DNA from: CAZLWA01 sp964563165
Lineage (GTDB): Bacteria; CLD3; SB21
Length of the DNA stretch: 32,581 nt
NCBI GenBank assembly: GCA_964563165.1
Contig: CAZLWA010000022.1
Span: 1-32,581 of the forward strand
Reading direction: 5' to 3'
In this document: one piece after another, positions 14,800 to 24,031 of the stretch
Position numbering within the stretch: the first letter of the stretch is position 1
How the letters are laid out: every line of letters starts with the position of its first letter
Program-made: the position numbers and the translations under genes
Notes under the pieces: generated by a model
The model's input: only the letters and a program-made list of their open reading frames with translations
What the model was told of the DNA's origin: nothing
Databases searched by the model: none

Positions 14800-15840
14800 T
14801 CACACTTTAATAATATTGGATCCTGCGGCCTTTCTCAGCCGGTTCATGATCGCCCGTCCCAAACCCTTGTCCGCCACGCCTTCGGCTATGATCACATCCG
14901 TTTTACGCTCATCAAGCACCCGTAATACCCTGAACAAATTCATCGCGATCACCGGTGCCGTTGAGCCGATATAACGAACCGCGGTGTGAGGGTAGAGTTT
15001 TTTCCTGCTTAAAGTCAGTACCACGACCGATTTTTTCCCCTTCAACGCATCGGCGAGCGACTGAATCTTCTTTCGAACCCGCTTGAGGTCGCCTTCCACA
15101 ATCCATAATTCCGCCAAAGGCGCATAGTGGCGGTATTTCATTCCGGGGGAATGGACTTTTATTTTTTTTTCATCCCCGGTCCGGGCTGCAGAATAGACGA
15201 CTACGTTCGGAACGATCTTTAGTAATTGTTCCAGTGTGATTTTTCCGGGGCGCAGGAGGACCGGATTTTTTCCCGAGAGGTCAATGACCGTGGATTCGAG
15301 CCCGACCTGCGTGGGGCCGCCATCAAGCACGCAGTCGATCTTATTTCTTAGATCCCGCAGAACATGCCCGGCCTCCGTCGGACTGGGCCTTCCCGATACG
15401 TTGGCCGACGGCGCAGCCAAAGGGAATCCCGCCGCGCGGATCAGCGCGCGCGCCGTTTTATTTTTCGGCTGGCGCAGCGCCACGGTTCGTAAACCGGCTG
15501 AGATCTCTTTCGGAATGATCTTTTTTTTCCTGAGAACAATCGTCAGCGGCCCCGGCCAAAATTTTCGGATCAATTTTTTCGCGGTCAGAGGAACGTATGA
15601 CGCGTATTTGAAAATATCCTTCTTAGCCGCAATATGAACAATCAGCGGGTTATCCGACGGACGTCCTTTGGCTCTGAAAATTTTTTTTAACGCTTCCGGG
15701 GACAGGGCGTCCGCTCCGAGGCCGTAAACCGTTTCCGTGGGAAATGCGACCAGTCCCCCGCCCTTCAGGATCTCTGCGGCGAATTGAATCTTAGACTTTT
15801 CCGGTTTCTTGGAATTGACTTTGAGATAACGGGTCTTCAT
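14800..15840 (-). CDS. L-threonylcarbamoyladenylate synthase, Sua5 type
   Basis: This 346-aa two-domain protein makes threonylcarbamoyl-AMP from threonine, bicarbonate and ATP for the t6A37 modification of ANN-decoding tRNAs. The YrdC domain (about 20-210) shows FPTETVYGLGADA, KGRPSDNPLIVHI, PSANVSGRPSPTEAGHV and LRPGKIT. A linker with SPGMKYRHYAP leads to the Sua5 C-terminal domain (about 235-346), a Rossmann-like lid absent from TsaC. It is the last of three co-directional genes after the SpoIIE-type phosphatase (11-base gap). Confidence 0.94.
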   Translation of the reverse strand: MKTRYLKVNSKKPEKSKIQFAAEILKGGGLVAFPTETVYGLGADALSPEALKKIFRAKGRPSDNPLIVHIAAKKDIFKYASYVPLTAKKLIRKFWPGPLTIVLRKKKIIPKEISAGLRTVALRQPKNKTARALIRAAGFPLAAPSANVSGRPSPTEAGHVLRDLRNKIDCVLDGGPTQVGLESTVIDLSGKNPVLLRPGKITLEQLLKIVPNVVVYSAARTGDEKKIKVHSPGMKYRHYAPLAELWIVEGDLKRVRKKIQSLADALKGKKSVVVLTLSRKKLYPHTAVRYIGSTAPVIAMNLFRVLRVLDERKTDVIIAEGVADKGLGRAIMNRLRKAAGSNIIKV

Positions 15841-15851
15841 TTGCGGCTGCG

Positions 15852-18347
15852 CTATGATTGTTTCGTGATTTTAGTGACGACCAGCGTAATATCATCGTGC
15901 TGCTCGGCCTTGCCGCAAAAAGTTTTGACTTCGCGGATAACGTTTTTCATCAGCGTCTCGGCATCGGTCTCCTTATGCGATTGGATCAGCTGAAATAATT
16001 TTTCATCTCCGAATTCCTCGCGACCCTCATTCATCGCCTCCGTCACGCCGTCCGTGTAAAAAATAAATGTGTTCCCCTCCGCTATCGGCTTCACCTCTTC
16101 TTCGAGGCCTTGTTCAAATTTTTCGCCGTTCACCAAACCCACTCCGACGCCTTTGCATTGGATGAGGCTCAATTGCCCGTTGTTCAGTTCGATCGCAGGA
16201 TTGTGTCCCGCCCGGCAAATGCGGATTTTTTTCTCCTCGAGATCGACCAGCGCCAAAATGATCGTGATGAACGATTGACGGTCCATGCCGTGATACATCT
16301 GCTTGTTTATTTCGATAAGGATTTCGCGCGGCGACGCAAACATGCGGCTGGCGATCTGAATCATTCCCTGGATCTTCGCCATGTACAGAGCGGCCGAAAC
16401 GCCTTTGCCTGAAACGTCCCCGATCGCGATGAGTAAGCGGCGATCATCCAAAACGATGTAATCAAAATAATCACCGCCCACCGACAAGGCAGGGATCGAA
16501 ATACCGATGACATCCAGTCCTTTCATGTGCGGACTTTTTTGAGGCAATAAATACTGCTGGATGCGGCGTGCAACGTTCATTTCATTTTCTAATTTCACTT
16601 TTTCAATTTCTTCTATATGCAAACGCGCATTCTCAATGGCAATACCGGCTTGATTCGCCACCGTGGTCAGCAGATCAATGTCTTCCTGTGAAAAGGCTTT
16701 TTGAGAGAGCTTGGATCCCATGAAAAGCACGCCGACCAGTTTTTCCTGCTTCATCATCGGCACGGCCAGGACAACCTTGCATTCATTCAGGGAATTCTTT
16801 TCGCTTTGCGGGATGGCCAGCTCACGAAGATTGGCCGGATACAAAAGCTGCGCTTTACGTTTATTTGAAATCAATCCAACAAGGCCCTCCGCGCTATACG
16901 GCAAATCGCAGCGTCCGTCAAGAATTCCGCTCTGAACGTAGTTGTTCGGCATTTCCAGGCCGGCCGTGTACAGTCCAATGGCCATAGATTCAATATGCAT
17001 GGTGCCGGTCACCGTGTAAACAACTTTCTGCAGGATCTGGTCCAATTGGGTGAGTCCCGGTAACTCCTGGGAAAAATTCAAAAGCGCCTTCTGATAATCG
17101 TAGCGCTCCCGAAAGAACTTCCGATCCACAAAATCCTGCATACGATCTTTGATCGGCGCGAAAAGGAGCGCAGTCATGATAAGAACACCGAAGCGAAGCA
17201 CAGGGCTTTCTGCTCCGGTACCGATCCAGCCTTTCAGGATATTATCCATTAGAAACAAAACCACCAAGTACATCAATGCCAGATGGGCGGTCGTGGCCGC
17301 ATAAACAAGGCTTTTATTGATAATGACTTCCACATCCATCGTATGATAACGAAATATCGAATAGCCGAATGACAGCGGGATCAAAACGACGACAATGACC
17401 GGGATCAGAAATTCAGGATGATTGATGAACACTGCCCGCGCGGTCGTGGTCATTACAAATAAATAAATGAACCCGCATAACCCGATAGCCGTTCCGACCA
17501 AGATACTGGTCAGCGGCTGGCGACGCTTGAGATCTTTCAGACCAAAGTAGCTGTCGGAGAATATGCCGAATCCGATTCCCATCATTATGAATAATACGGC
17601 AGCTGGAATGCCGCTATTGGCGATTATGAAAAACAACATATTGGCAAATGAAAAAACATAGATCGCCGGAACGGCCCAACGTCGTTTTTTTGGGGTCAAT
17701 TTTTCCTGCGGGAACCAAAGGAAGAAATGGATAAAGGCAGCCGGGAAGAGCCCGAAGCCGATCAGCATATTGACCAGCCAAAAAGGATTTCCCTGATAGC
17801 CCGGTCCAAAGATCACCCCCAAGAGAACGAACACAACCGCCCCGGTCATGGACATCCGAAAAAACAGCTGTGGAATGCGTTCGGCGGGACGCGCCGTACC
17901 GACAACCCATCCGATGACTAAAAAACCGAACCCCAAAAGAGCGAACGACAAGTAGACCGGATTGAAGGTCCTGACAATGTGCAGCGGCAATCGCAGGTCT
18001 TGTCCGCTGCGCAAAACCGTGTAGACTACCTCATCGTCCGGAGTAAACCGGTTCAGAATGCGCTGCGCCTGGATTGAATTTTCGACCACGGAATCATTGA
18101 TCGCTACCAGTATGTCGCCATCCTTAACGCCCGCGCGGCCGGCTACGCCGTCTTCGAGAATATCATGAATGAAAACGGTTATTTTGCCGTTGACCCTTTC
18201 ATCCACCCATACGCATTGATCGTTGGAAAATATCCTCAGAAAGAATGCGTCGATGAAAACATACAGGCACGTCAGTAAAACATACACGGCGATGACGTTA
18301 AAAATTATTTTTAATTGTCTCGAAGAGACTTGTGGTTTCCACGGCAT
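15852..18347 (-). CDS. PDZ / multi-helix membrane / GAF / SpoIIE (PP2C) phosphatase
   Basis: This 831-aa signalling protein has a first membrane helix (14-36), an extracytoplasmic PDZ-like domain (about 50-125, with GVAGRAGVKDGDILVAIN), seven to eight further helices (130-400), a linker, a cytoplasmic GAF domain (about 425-575), a coiled coil (575-600) and a SpoIIE-type PP2C phosphatase. The metal-site motifs are intact: VGGDYFDY (623-630), IGDVSGKGVSAAL (642-654) and FYTDGVTEA, plus HDDITLVV near the end. Such proteins dephosphorylate anti-sigma-factor antagonists. The PDZ and membrane part suggests sensing of an envelope signal. No partner kinase or STAS gene is adjacent. It starts nine bases after the aldo/keto reductase. 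Confidence 0.9.
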   Translation of the reverse strand: MPWKPQVSSRQLKIIFNVIAVYVLLTCLYVFIDAFFLRIFSNDQCVWVDERVNGKITVFIHDILEDGVAGRAGVKDGDILVAINDSVVENSIQAQRILNRFTPDDEVVYTVLRSGQDLRLPLHIVRTFNPVYLSFALLGFGFLVIGWVVGTARPAERIPQLFFRMSMTGAVVFVLLGVIFGPGYQGNPFWLVNMLIGFGLFPAAFIHFFLWFPQEKLTPKKRRWAVPAIYVFSFANMLFFIIANSGIPAAVLFIMMGIGFGIFSDSYFGLKDLKRRQPLTSILVGTAIGLCGFIYLFVMTTTARAVFINHPEFLIPVIVVVLIPLSFGYSIFRYHTMDVEVIINKSLVYAATTAHLALMYLVVLFLMDNILKGWIGTGAESPVLRFGVLIMTALLFAPIKDRMQDFVDRKFFRERYDYQKALLNFSQELPGLTQLDQILQKVVYTVTGTMHIESMAIGLYTAGLEMPNNYVQSGILDGRCDLPYSAEGLVGLISNKRKAQLLYPANLRELAIPQSEKNSLNECKVVLAVPMMKQEKLVGVLFMGSKLSQKAFSQEDIDLLTTVANQAGIAIENARLHIEEIEKVKLENEMNVARRIQQYLLPQKSPHMKGLDVIGISIPALSVGGDYFDYIVLDDRRLLIAIGDVSGKGVSAALYMAKIQGMIQIASRMFASPREILIEINKQMYHGMDRQSFITIILALVDLEEKKIRICRAGHNPAIELNNGQLSLIQCKGVGVGLVNGEKFEQGLEEEVKPIAEGNTFIFYTDGVTEAMNEGREEFGDEKLFQLIQSHKETDAETLMKNVIREVKTFCGKAEQHDDITLVVTKITKQS

Positions 18348-18356
18348 GATAAAATC

Positions 18357-19766
18357 CTATTCATTAATAAATTTTTGAAATTTTTCCAAAATGGGCAGCG
18401 CGTTGACGGGCTGCACGCCGGGAACGCCCATCGCATCCTCAACGTAGCCGGGAGAGCGCATGCCGCATAACACGCACGAAACGCCGTCGAGCCGGGCTAC
18501 CAAAGACAGCGCAATCCGGCTGAGCGATTCCGGGGATTCGGGATAACCCGACCGGTATAAATTCTTTCTTACGAGATCGGAAATCGCCTGATCGCCGAGT
18601 GACAGGTATTTTTCGACTCCATCCAAGGTCTCGTTCATAACCGTGACGAAATTTTCCTGCCACTCCGGCCATTCGATGTTCCCGCCGAACGCCTGATTTG
18701 AGCGGCTCAGCCAATCGCTGACGGGCGGAATGACGTACTTCTCCATCACTTGCGGCCAGTACTCCCTGGACGGAATGTCGGCGCTCACGTATTTCAGATA
18801 TGCGCCGATGCCTTCGTGTTCGGGCCCGAATAATTCGGCTCCAAATTTCATCGAAAAACTTTTTTCCGAATCCGTCAGCGGTTCAAATATTTTTTCCAGG
18901 TCCGGTTTTTCGCTTCCGGGTTTGACATGATCGGCAAGACGAATGAGTTTATTCTGAAAAAAAGCATTTAACGGACGGTTGACCAGAACGCCGATACCGT
19001 TGTCCTTGGCGAATTCCAGGACCGTTTTGCGCTCATTGGTTTCATGAATGGCGCCGCCCGACTCGTAAACGTTAACCGGCAATTGAATGACTTTGAAATG
19101 ATGATCGTGCGAAATTTCTTTCGCTTTTTCCAAACAACGTGCCAGATTCGTTCGTGCGCGGTCTTTCCCGTGATAACCGAAATTATTTGAGCTGATACCG
19201 TAGAACCTGATTTTTCCTTTTTCAACCTGCGATTCGAGGAATTTGAATGCCTCAAAGATGCGGCGGTAAAATTCACCCAGGACTTCGTCCGTGATAGGAT
19301 TCAAATGGGCGGCGTGATTTATGAAATATTCCGGATTATGCAAAAGATAAACTTCACATCGATCCTCCCCCAGCCGCTTGAGCGATAACGCGATCTGGGT
19401 TTCCAGGAATTCGGGGTGAATGCAATGCCATAGATCGTCGGCGTAGGAAACGACTTCCGGAAAATGTCTCTGCCGGGCGAGCGCCATGTTTTGACCCTGG
19501 ATATAGCCGCCCTTGGTCACAACAATTATTTTCGAACGATCGTAATCTTTTATAACTTTTCCAACCAGCGTCTCCGACAGCCCGTCGCCGTAATTGGCGC
19601 TCGTGTCCACGACATTACCGCCGCGATCCAAATATTCCCGCAAAGCCGCTTCATGCCTTGCATTTGCAATGCGGTAACCGCCGAACCCCATGCAGTGGCA
19701 CGTCAGTCCCGTCGAACCGAGAGCACGGTAAGTGTTTTGTAGGTCAATGGCTGCGGTGACTGTCAT
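18357..19766 (-). CDS. Aldo/keto reductase with large internal insertion
   Basis: This 469-aa protein is an NADPH-type aldo/keto reductase barrel with the full tetrad Asp54 (VVDTSANYG), Tyr59, Lys85 (VVTKGGY) and His143 (LLHNPEYF). Typical members have 300-340 residues. Here about 140 helical residues (roughly 270-410) are inserted between the strand GIGVLVNRPLNAF and the last barrel elements LDGVSCVLCGMRSPGYVEDA, so the cofactor-binding C-terminus is kept. The substrate is unknown. It is the first gene of a run with the SpoIIE-type phosphatase and Sua5. The ATG at 19766 lacks a clear ribosome site. Confidence 0.88.
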   Translation of the reverse strand: MTVTAAIDLQNTYRALGSTGLTCHCMGFGGYRIANARHEAALREYLDRGGNVVDTSANYGDGLSETLVGKVIKDYDRSKIIVVTKGGYIQGQNMALARQRHFPEVVSYADDLWHCIHPEFLETQIALSLKRLGEDRCEVYLLHNPEYFINHAAHLNPITDEVLGEFYRRIFEAFKFLESQVEKGKIRFYGISSNNFGYHGKDRARTNLARCLEKAKEISHDHHFKVIQLPVNVYESGGAIHETNERKTVLEFAKDNGIGVLVNRPLNAFFQNKLIRLADHVKPGSEKPDLEKIFEPLTDSEKSFSMKFGAELFGPEHEGIGAYLKYVSADIPSREYWPQVMEKYVIPPVSDWLSRSNQAFGGNIEWPEWQENFVTVMNETLDGVEKYLSLGDQAISDLVRKNLYRSGYPESPESLSRIALSLVARLDGVSCVLCGMRSPGYVEDAMGVPGVQPVNALPILEKFQKFINE

Positions 19767-19815
19767 TTCGTAGGTCTGATGTTTATTTTAATGTAAGATT
19801 GAAAACTCAAATAAC

Positions 19816-19853
19816 AAATAAAAAAAGCGATTGAAATAGTTCTCAACCGCTTT
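19816..19853 (-). terminator. Rho-independent terminator after the GIN-domain gene
   Basis: AAAGCGATTGA (19824-19834) pairs with TCAACCGCTTT (19843-19853) with one mismatch. On the minus strand a TTTTTTTATTT run follows, ending transcripts from the upstream GIN-domain gene. Confidence 0.7.
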
Positions 19854-19883
19854 CAGAAAAAATGGAACGGAATACTCTTCTTC

Positions 19884-20630
19884 TCAATCCACCCGGCTTA
19901 ACTTTCTGACGGTGCCGGATCCTCCGGCCGATACATTGACGTCTTCGGGATTTCCCTTATAACGCACATCACCGCTGCCGCTGATACGCACGTCGAGTTT
20001 GGAGGATACGTTCACTTTACCGTTACCTGAACCGCTGATGCCGATGGAACAGCTTTCGGTTGCAAAATCCAGAGCGCTGATGTCGCCGCTTCCGCTGATC
20101 TTGATTTTATGTGAAGAGGATTTACCGGCAAGCGTCACGGTGCCTGAGCCGGAAATGCCGGTGTTAACCCGGTTCGCTTCCAGTTCCAATTCAATATTGC
20201 CCGATCCGCTGATGCTGAGATCCATTTCGTCCGCTTTGATTCTTGATTTGCCTTTGAGGTTCCCCGATCCGGACAATTTCAGGCCCTGCACATCCTTCAT
20301 GGTCACATAGATGGTGATGGGACCGTCCGAATTGAAACTGTGCCGGTATTTGATATACAGCACGCCGTTGCGGACTTCGGTAGTCAGGTTTTCCAGAATG
20401 TACTTTTCCGCTTCAATTTTCAATTGCTGCGGCGATCCTTGCGTGACGAATACGTTCTCACTTCCGCTAGCCACAATGCTGTGGAACGCGTCGACCGTTC
20501 TCTCCTGGCTCTGGATTTCCTGCGAACCCGCGTATGATCCGGAGCCCAACAATAGTCCGCAGCTTACGATCATGATCCCGAAAAAAAGGAATCCGATGGA
20601 AACCTTTTCAGTCATGTCTAATTTTTTCAT
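19884..20630 (-). CDS. GIN-domain (DUF2807) exported protein
   Basis: This 248-aa protein has an N-terminal hydrophobic signal or anchor (about 12-30) followed by the right-handed beta-helix-like GIN domain, called a putative auto-transporter adhesin head domain in databases. The repeated unit SGSGN/SGSGD occurs about seven times, each on a turn of the solenoid. Its function is not established. The ATG at 20630 is preferred over 20636 because AAGGAG lies six bases before it and directly abuts the earlier ATG. Members are common in Bacteroidota and relatives. A terminator follows the gene. Confidence 0.88.
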   Translation of the reverse strand: MKKLDMTEKVSIGFLFFGIMIVSCGLLLGSGSYAGSQEIQSQERTVDAFHSIVASGSENVFVTQGSPQQLKIEAEKYILENLTTEVRNGVLYIKYRHSFNSDGPITIYVTMKDVQGLKLSGSGNLKGKSRIKADEMDLSISGSGNIELELEANRVNTGISGSGTVTLAGKSSSHKIKISGSGDISALDFATESCSIGISGSGNGKVNVSSKLDVRISGSGDVRYKGNPEDVNVSAGGSGTVRKLSRVD

Positions 20631-20719
20631 AGTCATCTCCTTCGGTTTTTTCTTACTCTTCGAGTATACGTTCTAACCTCAAAATGTTTCATTAAAAAAT
20701 AAGGAGGGGTGCGGAGCCG

Positions 20720-20974
20720 TCAGAGCCGGTCCGTGAGAAGCTCCTGAACTTTTTCCGCGATGACGTGGTCTTTTAAGGCCGCAATAGCCTTGATAAATTC
20801 TGCCGGCGCGCCTTTGAGCGCCATTTCACTGACAAATGTATTCAGCAGAGATTGCCGCTCGAAATCGTCCAACGACACGACGGCGGTAAGAAATTTGAAA
20901 ATTTTTTCATCTTCCCGTGCGACGCTGATCAAATTGACGAATACTTCATCGGCGCTTAATGATTTTTCTTTCAT
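20720..20974 (-). CDS. Unrecognised small helical protein
   Basis: This 84-aa protein is almost entirely predicted helix (FVNLISVAREDEKIFKFL and similar amphipathic stretches), acidic, with no signal peptide and no cysteine. I do not recognise a family. It follows the redoxin gene by 46 bases on the same strand and may share its transcript. Reading frame and codon use are consistent with a real gene. Confidence 0.55.
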   Translation of the reverse strand: MKEKSLSADEVFVNLISVAREDEKIFKFLTAVVSLDDFERQSLLNTFVSEMALKGAPAEFIKAIAALKDHVIAEKVQELLTDRL

Positions 20975-21020
20975 GATGCAGGCTTTTCCGGATTATTTCT
21001 TCGGCACAGCGGGAGGAAGT

Positions 21021-21677
21021 CTATTCCGCCAAAAGGTTTCTGACCGATTTTTCCAATTTTCCCGCGGAACCGAAAATCTTATACCTTAAAATTCCTTTTT
21101 TATCAATGAGTAAACTGGTCGGCGTGCCGTTCATAGCATATTCTTCAAAGGTTTCCGGAACCGTCTCGCGCTGCAATAAATAATCCTGAATGCGTTTTCG
21201 TATCCGTGCTTGTTCACCGTAGCTGATGCGCTCAAAATTCGGGATTTCAGTTTTAATGATGGTTTCCATTCTGTCTTCTATTCGAACGGCCTGGCCGGAG
21301 ACCAACCGATCCATCGCAACGGGAAAAGGAATGCGATATCGTAACCTGCTTCCGTCAAGCCACCCGTGTTCTTTCAATGCCTGGAGTGTTTCGCCAAATA
21401 CTTCCCCGGTTAGAATCAATTTTTTCAGGTTTTCCAAATTATTCTTATCAAAATCTTCGAAGGCGGTAGCCAGCCCGATCGCGACGAAAGGGTCGTTCCG
21501 GTGTTTGGCGTATACTTCAATTGCCTCCGGAAGTCCGTACAAAAAACATCCCGGGCAATTGATCTGGAACACTTCCACCAGGATCACCTTTCCGCGACTC
21601 TCTTCGATTTCGGCGGGTGCGCCCTGCACCCATTCGGAAATTTTTAAATTGGGCGCCCGATCGTTGATAGCTGTCAT
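21021..21677 (-). CDS. TlpA/redoxin-like thioredoxin-fold protein
   Basis: The protein is a thioredoxin-fold redoxin with the redox pair in QINCPGCFLYG, preceded by the strand KVILVEVF. The conserved cis-Pro is in MNGTPTSLLIDKKG. Between them is a long helical insertion of about 100 residues, with RYRIPFPVAMDR, as in several AhpC/TSA-type relatives. From ATG 21677 (MTAINDRAPNLKISEW) it has 218 aa and no export signal. The frame stays open to a TTG at 21779, which would add 34 residues, but those do not resemble a signal peptide or a family sequence. It lies between an aminotransferase and a small helical gene. The substrate or partner is unknown. Confidence 0.8.
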   Translation of the reverse strand: MTAINDRAPNLKISEWVQGAPAEIEESRGKVILVEVFQINCPGCFLYGLPEAIEVYAKHRNDPFVAIGLATAFEDFDKNNLENLKKLILTGEVFGETLQALKEHGWLDGSRLRYRIPFPVAMDRLVSGQAVRIEDRMETIIKTEIPNFERISYGEQARIRKRIQDYLLQRETVPETFEEYAMNGTPTSLLIDKKGILRYKIFGSAGKLEKSVRNLLAE

Positions 21678-21785
21678 TGGAACAACACCATGTGTTTCGT
21701 AAAATGTTTTAATGATGGCGGCGGTCACACTGCCGCAGCGATGGCCGGAGAATCCAGTGAGTGAAATCCTTGGAAGCAATTTTGG

Positions 21786-23084
21786 TCAGTGAATTTTTTC
21801 CAGCGCCGCTTTCAGGCGCGGGATCGCCGCTTCGATATCCTTCATCGAAACTGCGCCCACGGACAAACGGAACCATCCGGATTGTTCTCTATGACCAAAC
21901 GCCTGAAAAGGAACGGCGCCGATCTTTGCGTCTTTCAAAAGGTATTCGCGAATGTCTTCATTCGTCGCGAAAGTGCCGCCGTCGGGTTTATTTTTCCCCA
22001 GCAAATTAAATTGGGCCGTCAAATAGATCGCGCCCATCGGAACGATGGCCCGGACCGGTAAATTAGATTTTTCCAATTCGGTTAACCCTTTGTAAAGCAG
22101 CTCCAGCCGAGCCTGTACACCGATTTTCATTGTTTGGTGATAGTCGACGATAACCTCTTTGCGGGAAAGCAATTCAGCCGTAGCCATTTGTTCCGCCCGG
22201 GGAGCCCACGCCCCGACGTGACCCAGGATGGAAGACATTTTTTCAATGACGTCGGGCGGGCCGATGCCCCAGCCGACACGCACGCCGGTCGCCGCAAACG
22301 CCTTGGAAATACCGTCCACAAAAATGACGTACGGCGCGAGTTCGGGACGAAGGCTCACGGGATTGAAGTGCTCTGTCCCGCCGAACGTCAGCATCCAATA
22401 GACCTGATCGAACATCAGGTAAAGCGGGTTCTGCGTACGCCGGCGGTTTTCTTCCAGGACGAGATCGCAAATGCCTTCCAGCGCTTCGCGTGTGAAAGCG
22501 GTGCCGGTGGGATTCAGCGGGGAATTGAGCGCGAGCAAGCGAGCTTCCCTGACGGAGTCTTTTAACAAACCACGCGTCGGCAAAAAAGCATGCTCTTCAC
22601 TGCACGCGACCGGGATGCCGCGCGCGCCAACCAGATGCACGTAGTGATTGTTGTTCCACGACGGCGTCGGGTAGACCACCGCCTCGCCCGGGTTGACGAC
22701 GGCGCTGTAAATGGAATAAATAATCGGGCGCGAGCCGCCGGCAATTAAAATGGATTTTTCAGGGTACTCCAAATGCAGCCATTCGGAATAAAATCTCTGC
22801 ACCGCCCGGCGCAATTCGATCACGCCGTCCGACGGCGGGTAATTGGTCTGACCGTTCTTATACTGGCGCGTGATGGCCTCTTCCAGAAAAAGAGGAATAC
22901 GAAACTCCGTCGGATTGAAATCACCGACGGTCAGATTACATATGTTCAGGCTTTGTGCGGCCAGGGCGCGGATGTCGGCGGCAATTTTCAAAATTTCAGA
23001 ACCGAACAGCCCCGCTGCCATTGCAGAAACGCGCTCCGGCGCATTTTCTATGAAGTGATCCTCGGTGTGAATTTTTGTTTGCAA
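21786..23084 (-). CDS. PLP-dependent class I/II aminotransferase
   Basis: This roughly 432-aa fold-type I aminotransferase has its PLP lysine in VDGISKAFAATGVRVGW. Other landmarks are NSPLNPTGTAF, the PLP-binding Asp-Gln-Val-Tyr in MFDQVYWML, and the small-domain substrate arginine in GWFRLSVG. The substrate cannot be assigned beyond aspartate/aromatic-like amino acids. Start choice: TTG at 23084 has GGAG six bases upstream, while a TTG at 23096 would add four residues without a site. A stop lies just before 23096. The redoxin is downstream on the same strand. Confidence 0.9.
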   Translation of the reverse strand: MQTKIHTEDHFIENAPERVSAMAAGLFGSEILKIAADIRALAAQSLNICNLTVGDFNPTEFRIPLFLEEAITRQYKNGQTNYPPSDGVIELRRAVQRFYSEWLHLEYPEKSILIAGGSRPIIYSIYSAVVNPGEAVVYPTPSWNNNHYVHLVGARGIPVACSEEHAFLPTRGLLKDSVREARLLALNSPLNPTGTAFTREALEGICDLVLEENRRRTQNPLYLMFDQVYWMLTFGGTEHFNPVSLRPELAPYVIFVDGISKAFAATGVRVGWGIGPPDVIEKMSSILGHVGAWAPRAEQMATAELLSRKEVIVDYHQTMKIGVQARLELLYKGLTELEKSNLPVRAIVPMGAIYLTAQFNLLGKNKPDGGTFATNEDIREYLLKDAKIGAVPFQAFGHREQSGWFRLSVGAVSMKDIEAAIPRLKAALEKIH

Positions 23085-23253
23085 TTTTTTCTCCAATGAT
23101 TTTCATTGATGGAAGCGCATCACAACCCATTCTCCAAATGCACCCAATATAAAAATGTTTTTGGTAAAAACTATTATAAAAATAATTTACACGAAGACCG
23201 GGGAGCCGCACTGAATGACGGGCGGCCCTTTTTTGGGCGGGCGGACCCGTTAA

Positions 23254-23287
23254 ATAAAAAAAAAGGCAAAGCCGTCTGCGCTTTGCC
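23254..23287 (-). terminator. Rho-independent terminator after the Spy-like gene
   Basis: GGCAAAGC (23265-23272) pairs perfectly with GCTTTGCC (23280-23287) around a 7-base loop. On the minus strand a run of about ten T follows. This is a strong terminator for the upstream Met/Asp-rich gene. Confidence 0.85.
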
Positions 23288-23320
23288 CTTATCTAAATAC
23301 GAGGAGGAGAAAAACTATTT

Positions 23321-23950
23321 CTAATCTTTATCTCTGTCTTTGTTCATGAAATCCCTGTCTTTGCCCATGGAGTCTCCGTCTTTATCTTTACGGTGCCGCA
23401 TGAACATTTTCTTTCCGCCCATGTGGCGGGACCCCATCCGCATTCTTTCTAATTTCTCGCGCTGGTCTTTGGTCAATATGTTTTTGAAATCTATCATGCC
23501 GTTCACCCGGTTAATCTTCATTTGCGTCTTCAACGCTTCGATCTCTTTTAATTTGGCGCTGATCTTGTCTTTATCCGGCGTGTCGCTGTCCATCAGCTCC
23601 TTGAAGTCAATGTGTTTCAATTCGATATCGCTTTTGATCGGGATGTTTAGTTTGCGAACGGTGTTGTGAATTTTTTTGATTTTATCCATTTGATCCTTGG
23701 ACAAATTCAGTTCATCGGGCATCATCCCGGGCCCCATTTGCGGCATACCGCCTTCGAATTCAAAAGGTTCGTCCATGATCATTTCCATGTCAGGCAGACT
23801 GGTCAATTCGTCCAAGCCCAACATCATCATGGCGTTGTCGCCGTCGTCGTTGCCGAAGATTTCGATCTGCTTATCTTGCGCGAAAGCTCTTCCGCCGCAA
23901 CTCAAAGCAAGAACGGCCGCCGCCGCTCCGAGCAGGTTAATGATTTTCAT
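23321..23950 (-). CDS. Spy/CpxP-like periplasmic protein, Met- and Asp-rich
   Basis: This 209-aa exported protein has a signal peptide ending near AFAQD (about 24-26). Two LTxxQ-type motifs, LSKDQMDKIKKI (about 83-94) and LTKDQREKLERM (about 158-169), mark the Spy/CpxP/CnrX helical family, which guards the periplasm or senses metals. The segment before the first motif is Met-rich (MMMLG, MEMIM, MPQMGPGMMP), and the tail is a Lys/Asp series (HRKDKDGD, DRDFMNKDRDKD). These could bind copper or divalent metals, which is inference. The ATG at 23950 has an AAAGGG site, so the upstream extension to 23995 is not used. It diverges from the gene at 24032. Confidence 0.78.
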   Translation of the reverse strand: MKIINLLGAAAAVLALSCGGRAFAQDKQIEIFGNDDGDNAMMMLGLDELTSLPDMEMIMDEPFEFEGGMPQMGPGMMPDELNLSKDQMDKIKKIHNTVRKLNIPIKSDIELKHIDFKELMDSDTPDKDKISAKLKEIEALKTQMKINRVNGMIDFKNILTKDQREKLERMRMGSRHMGGKKMFMRHRKDKDGDSMGKDRDFMNKDRDKD

Positions 23951-23981
23951 ACTAAATCCCTTTCGGTTAATGTATATTCCA

Positions 23982-24013
23982 TTTGGAACTTTCAAACGAT
24001 TAGACTAATTTTG
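23982..24013 (+). promoter_or_regulatory. Possible Bacteroidota-type promoter
   Basis: TTTG at 23982-23985 and TAATTTTG at 24006-24013 fit the -33 TTTG / -7 TAnnTTTG consensus of the Bacteroidota primary sigma factor, with 20 bases between. It faces the gene at 24032. The implied leader is very short, so confidence is low. Confidence 0.3.
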
Positions 24014-24031
24014 TTCACAAAGGTTTAATGC

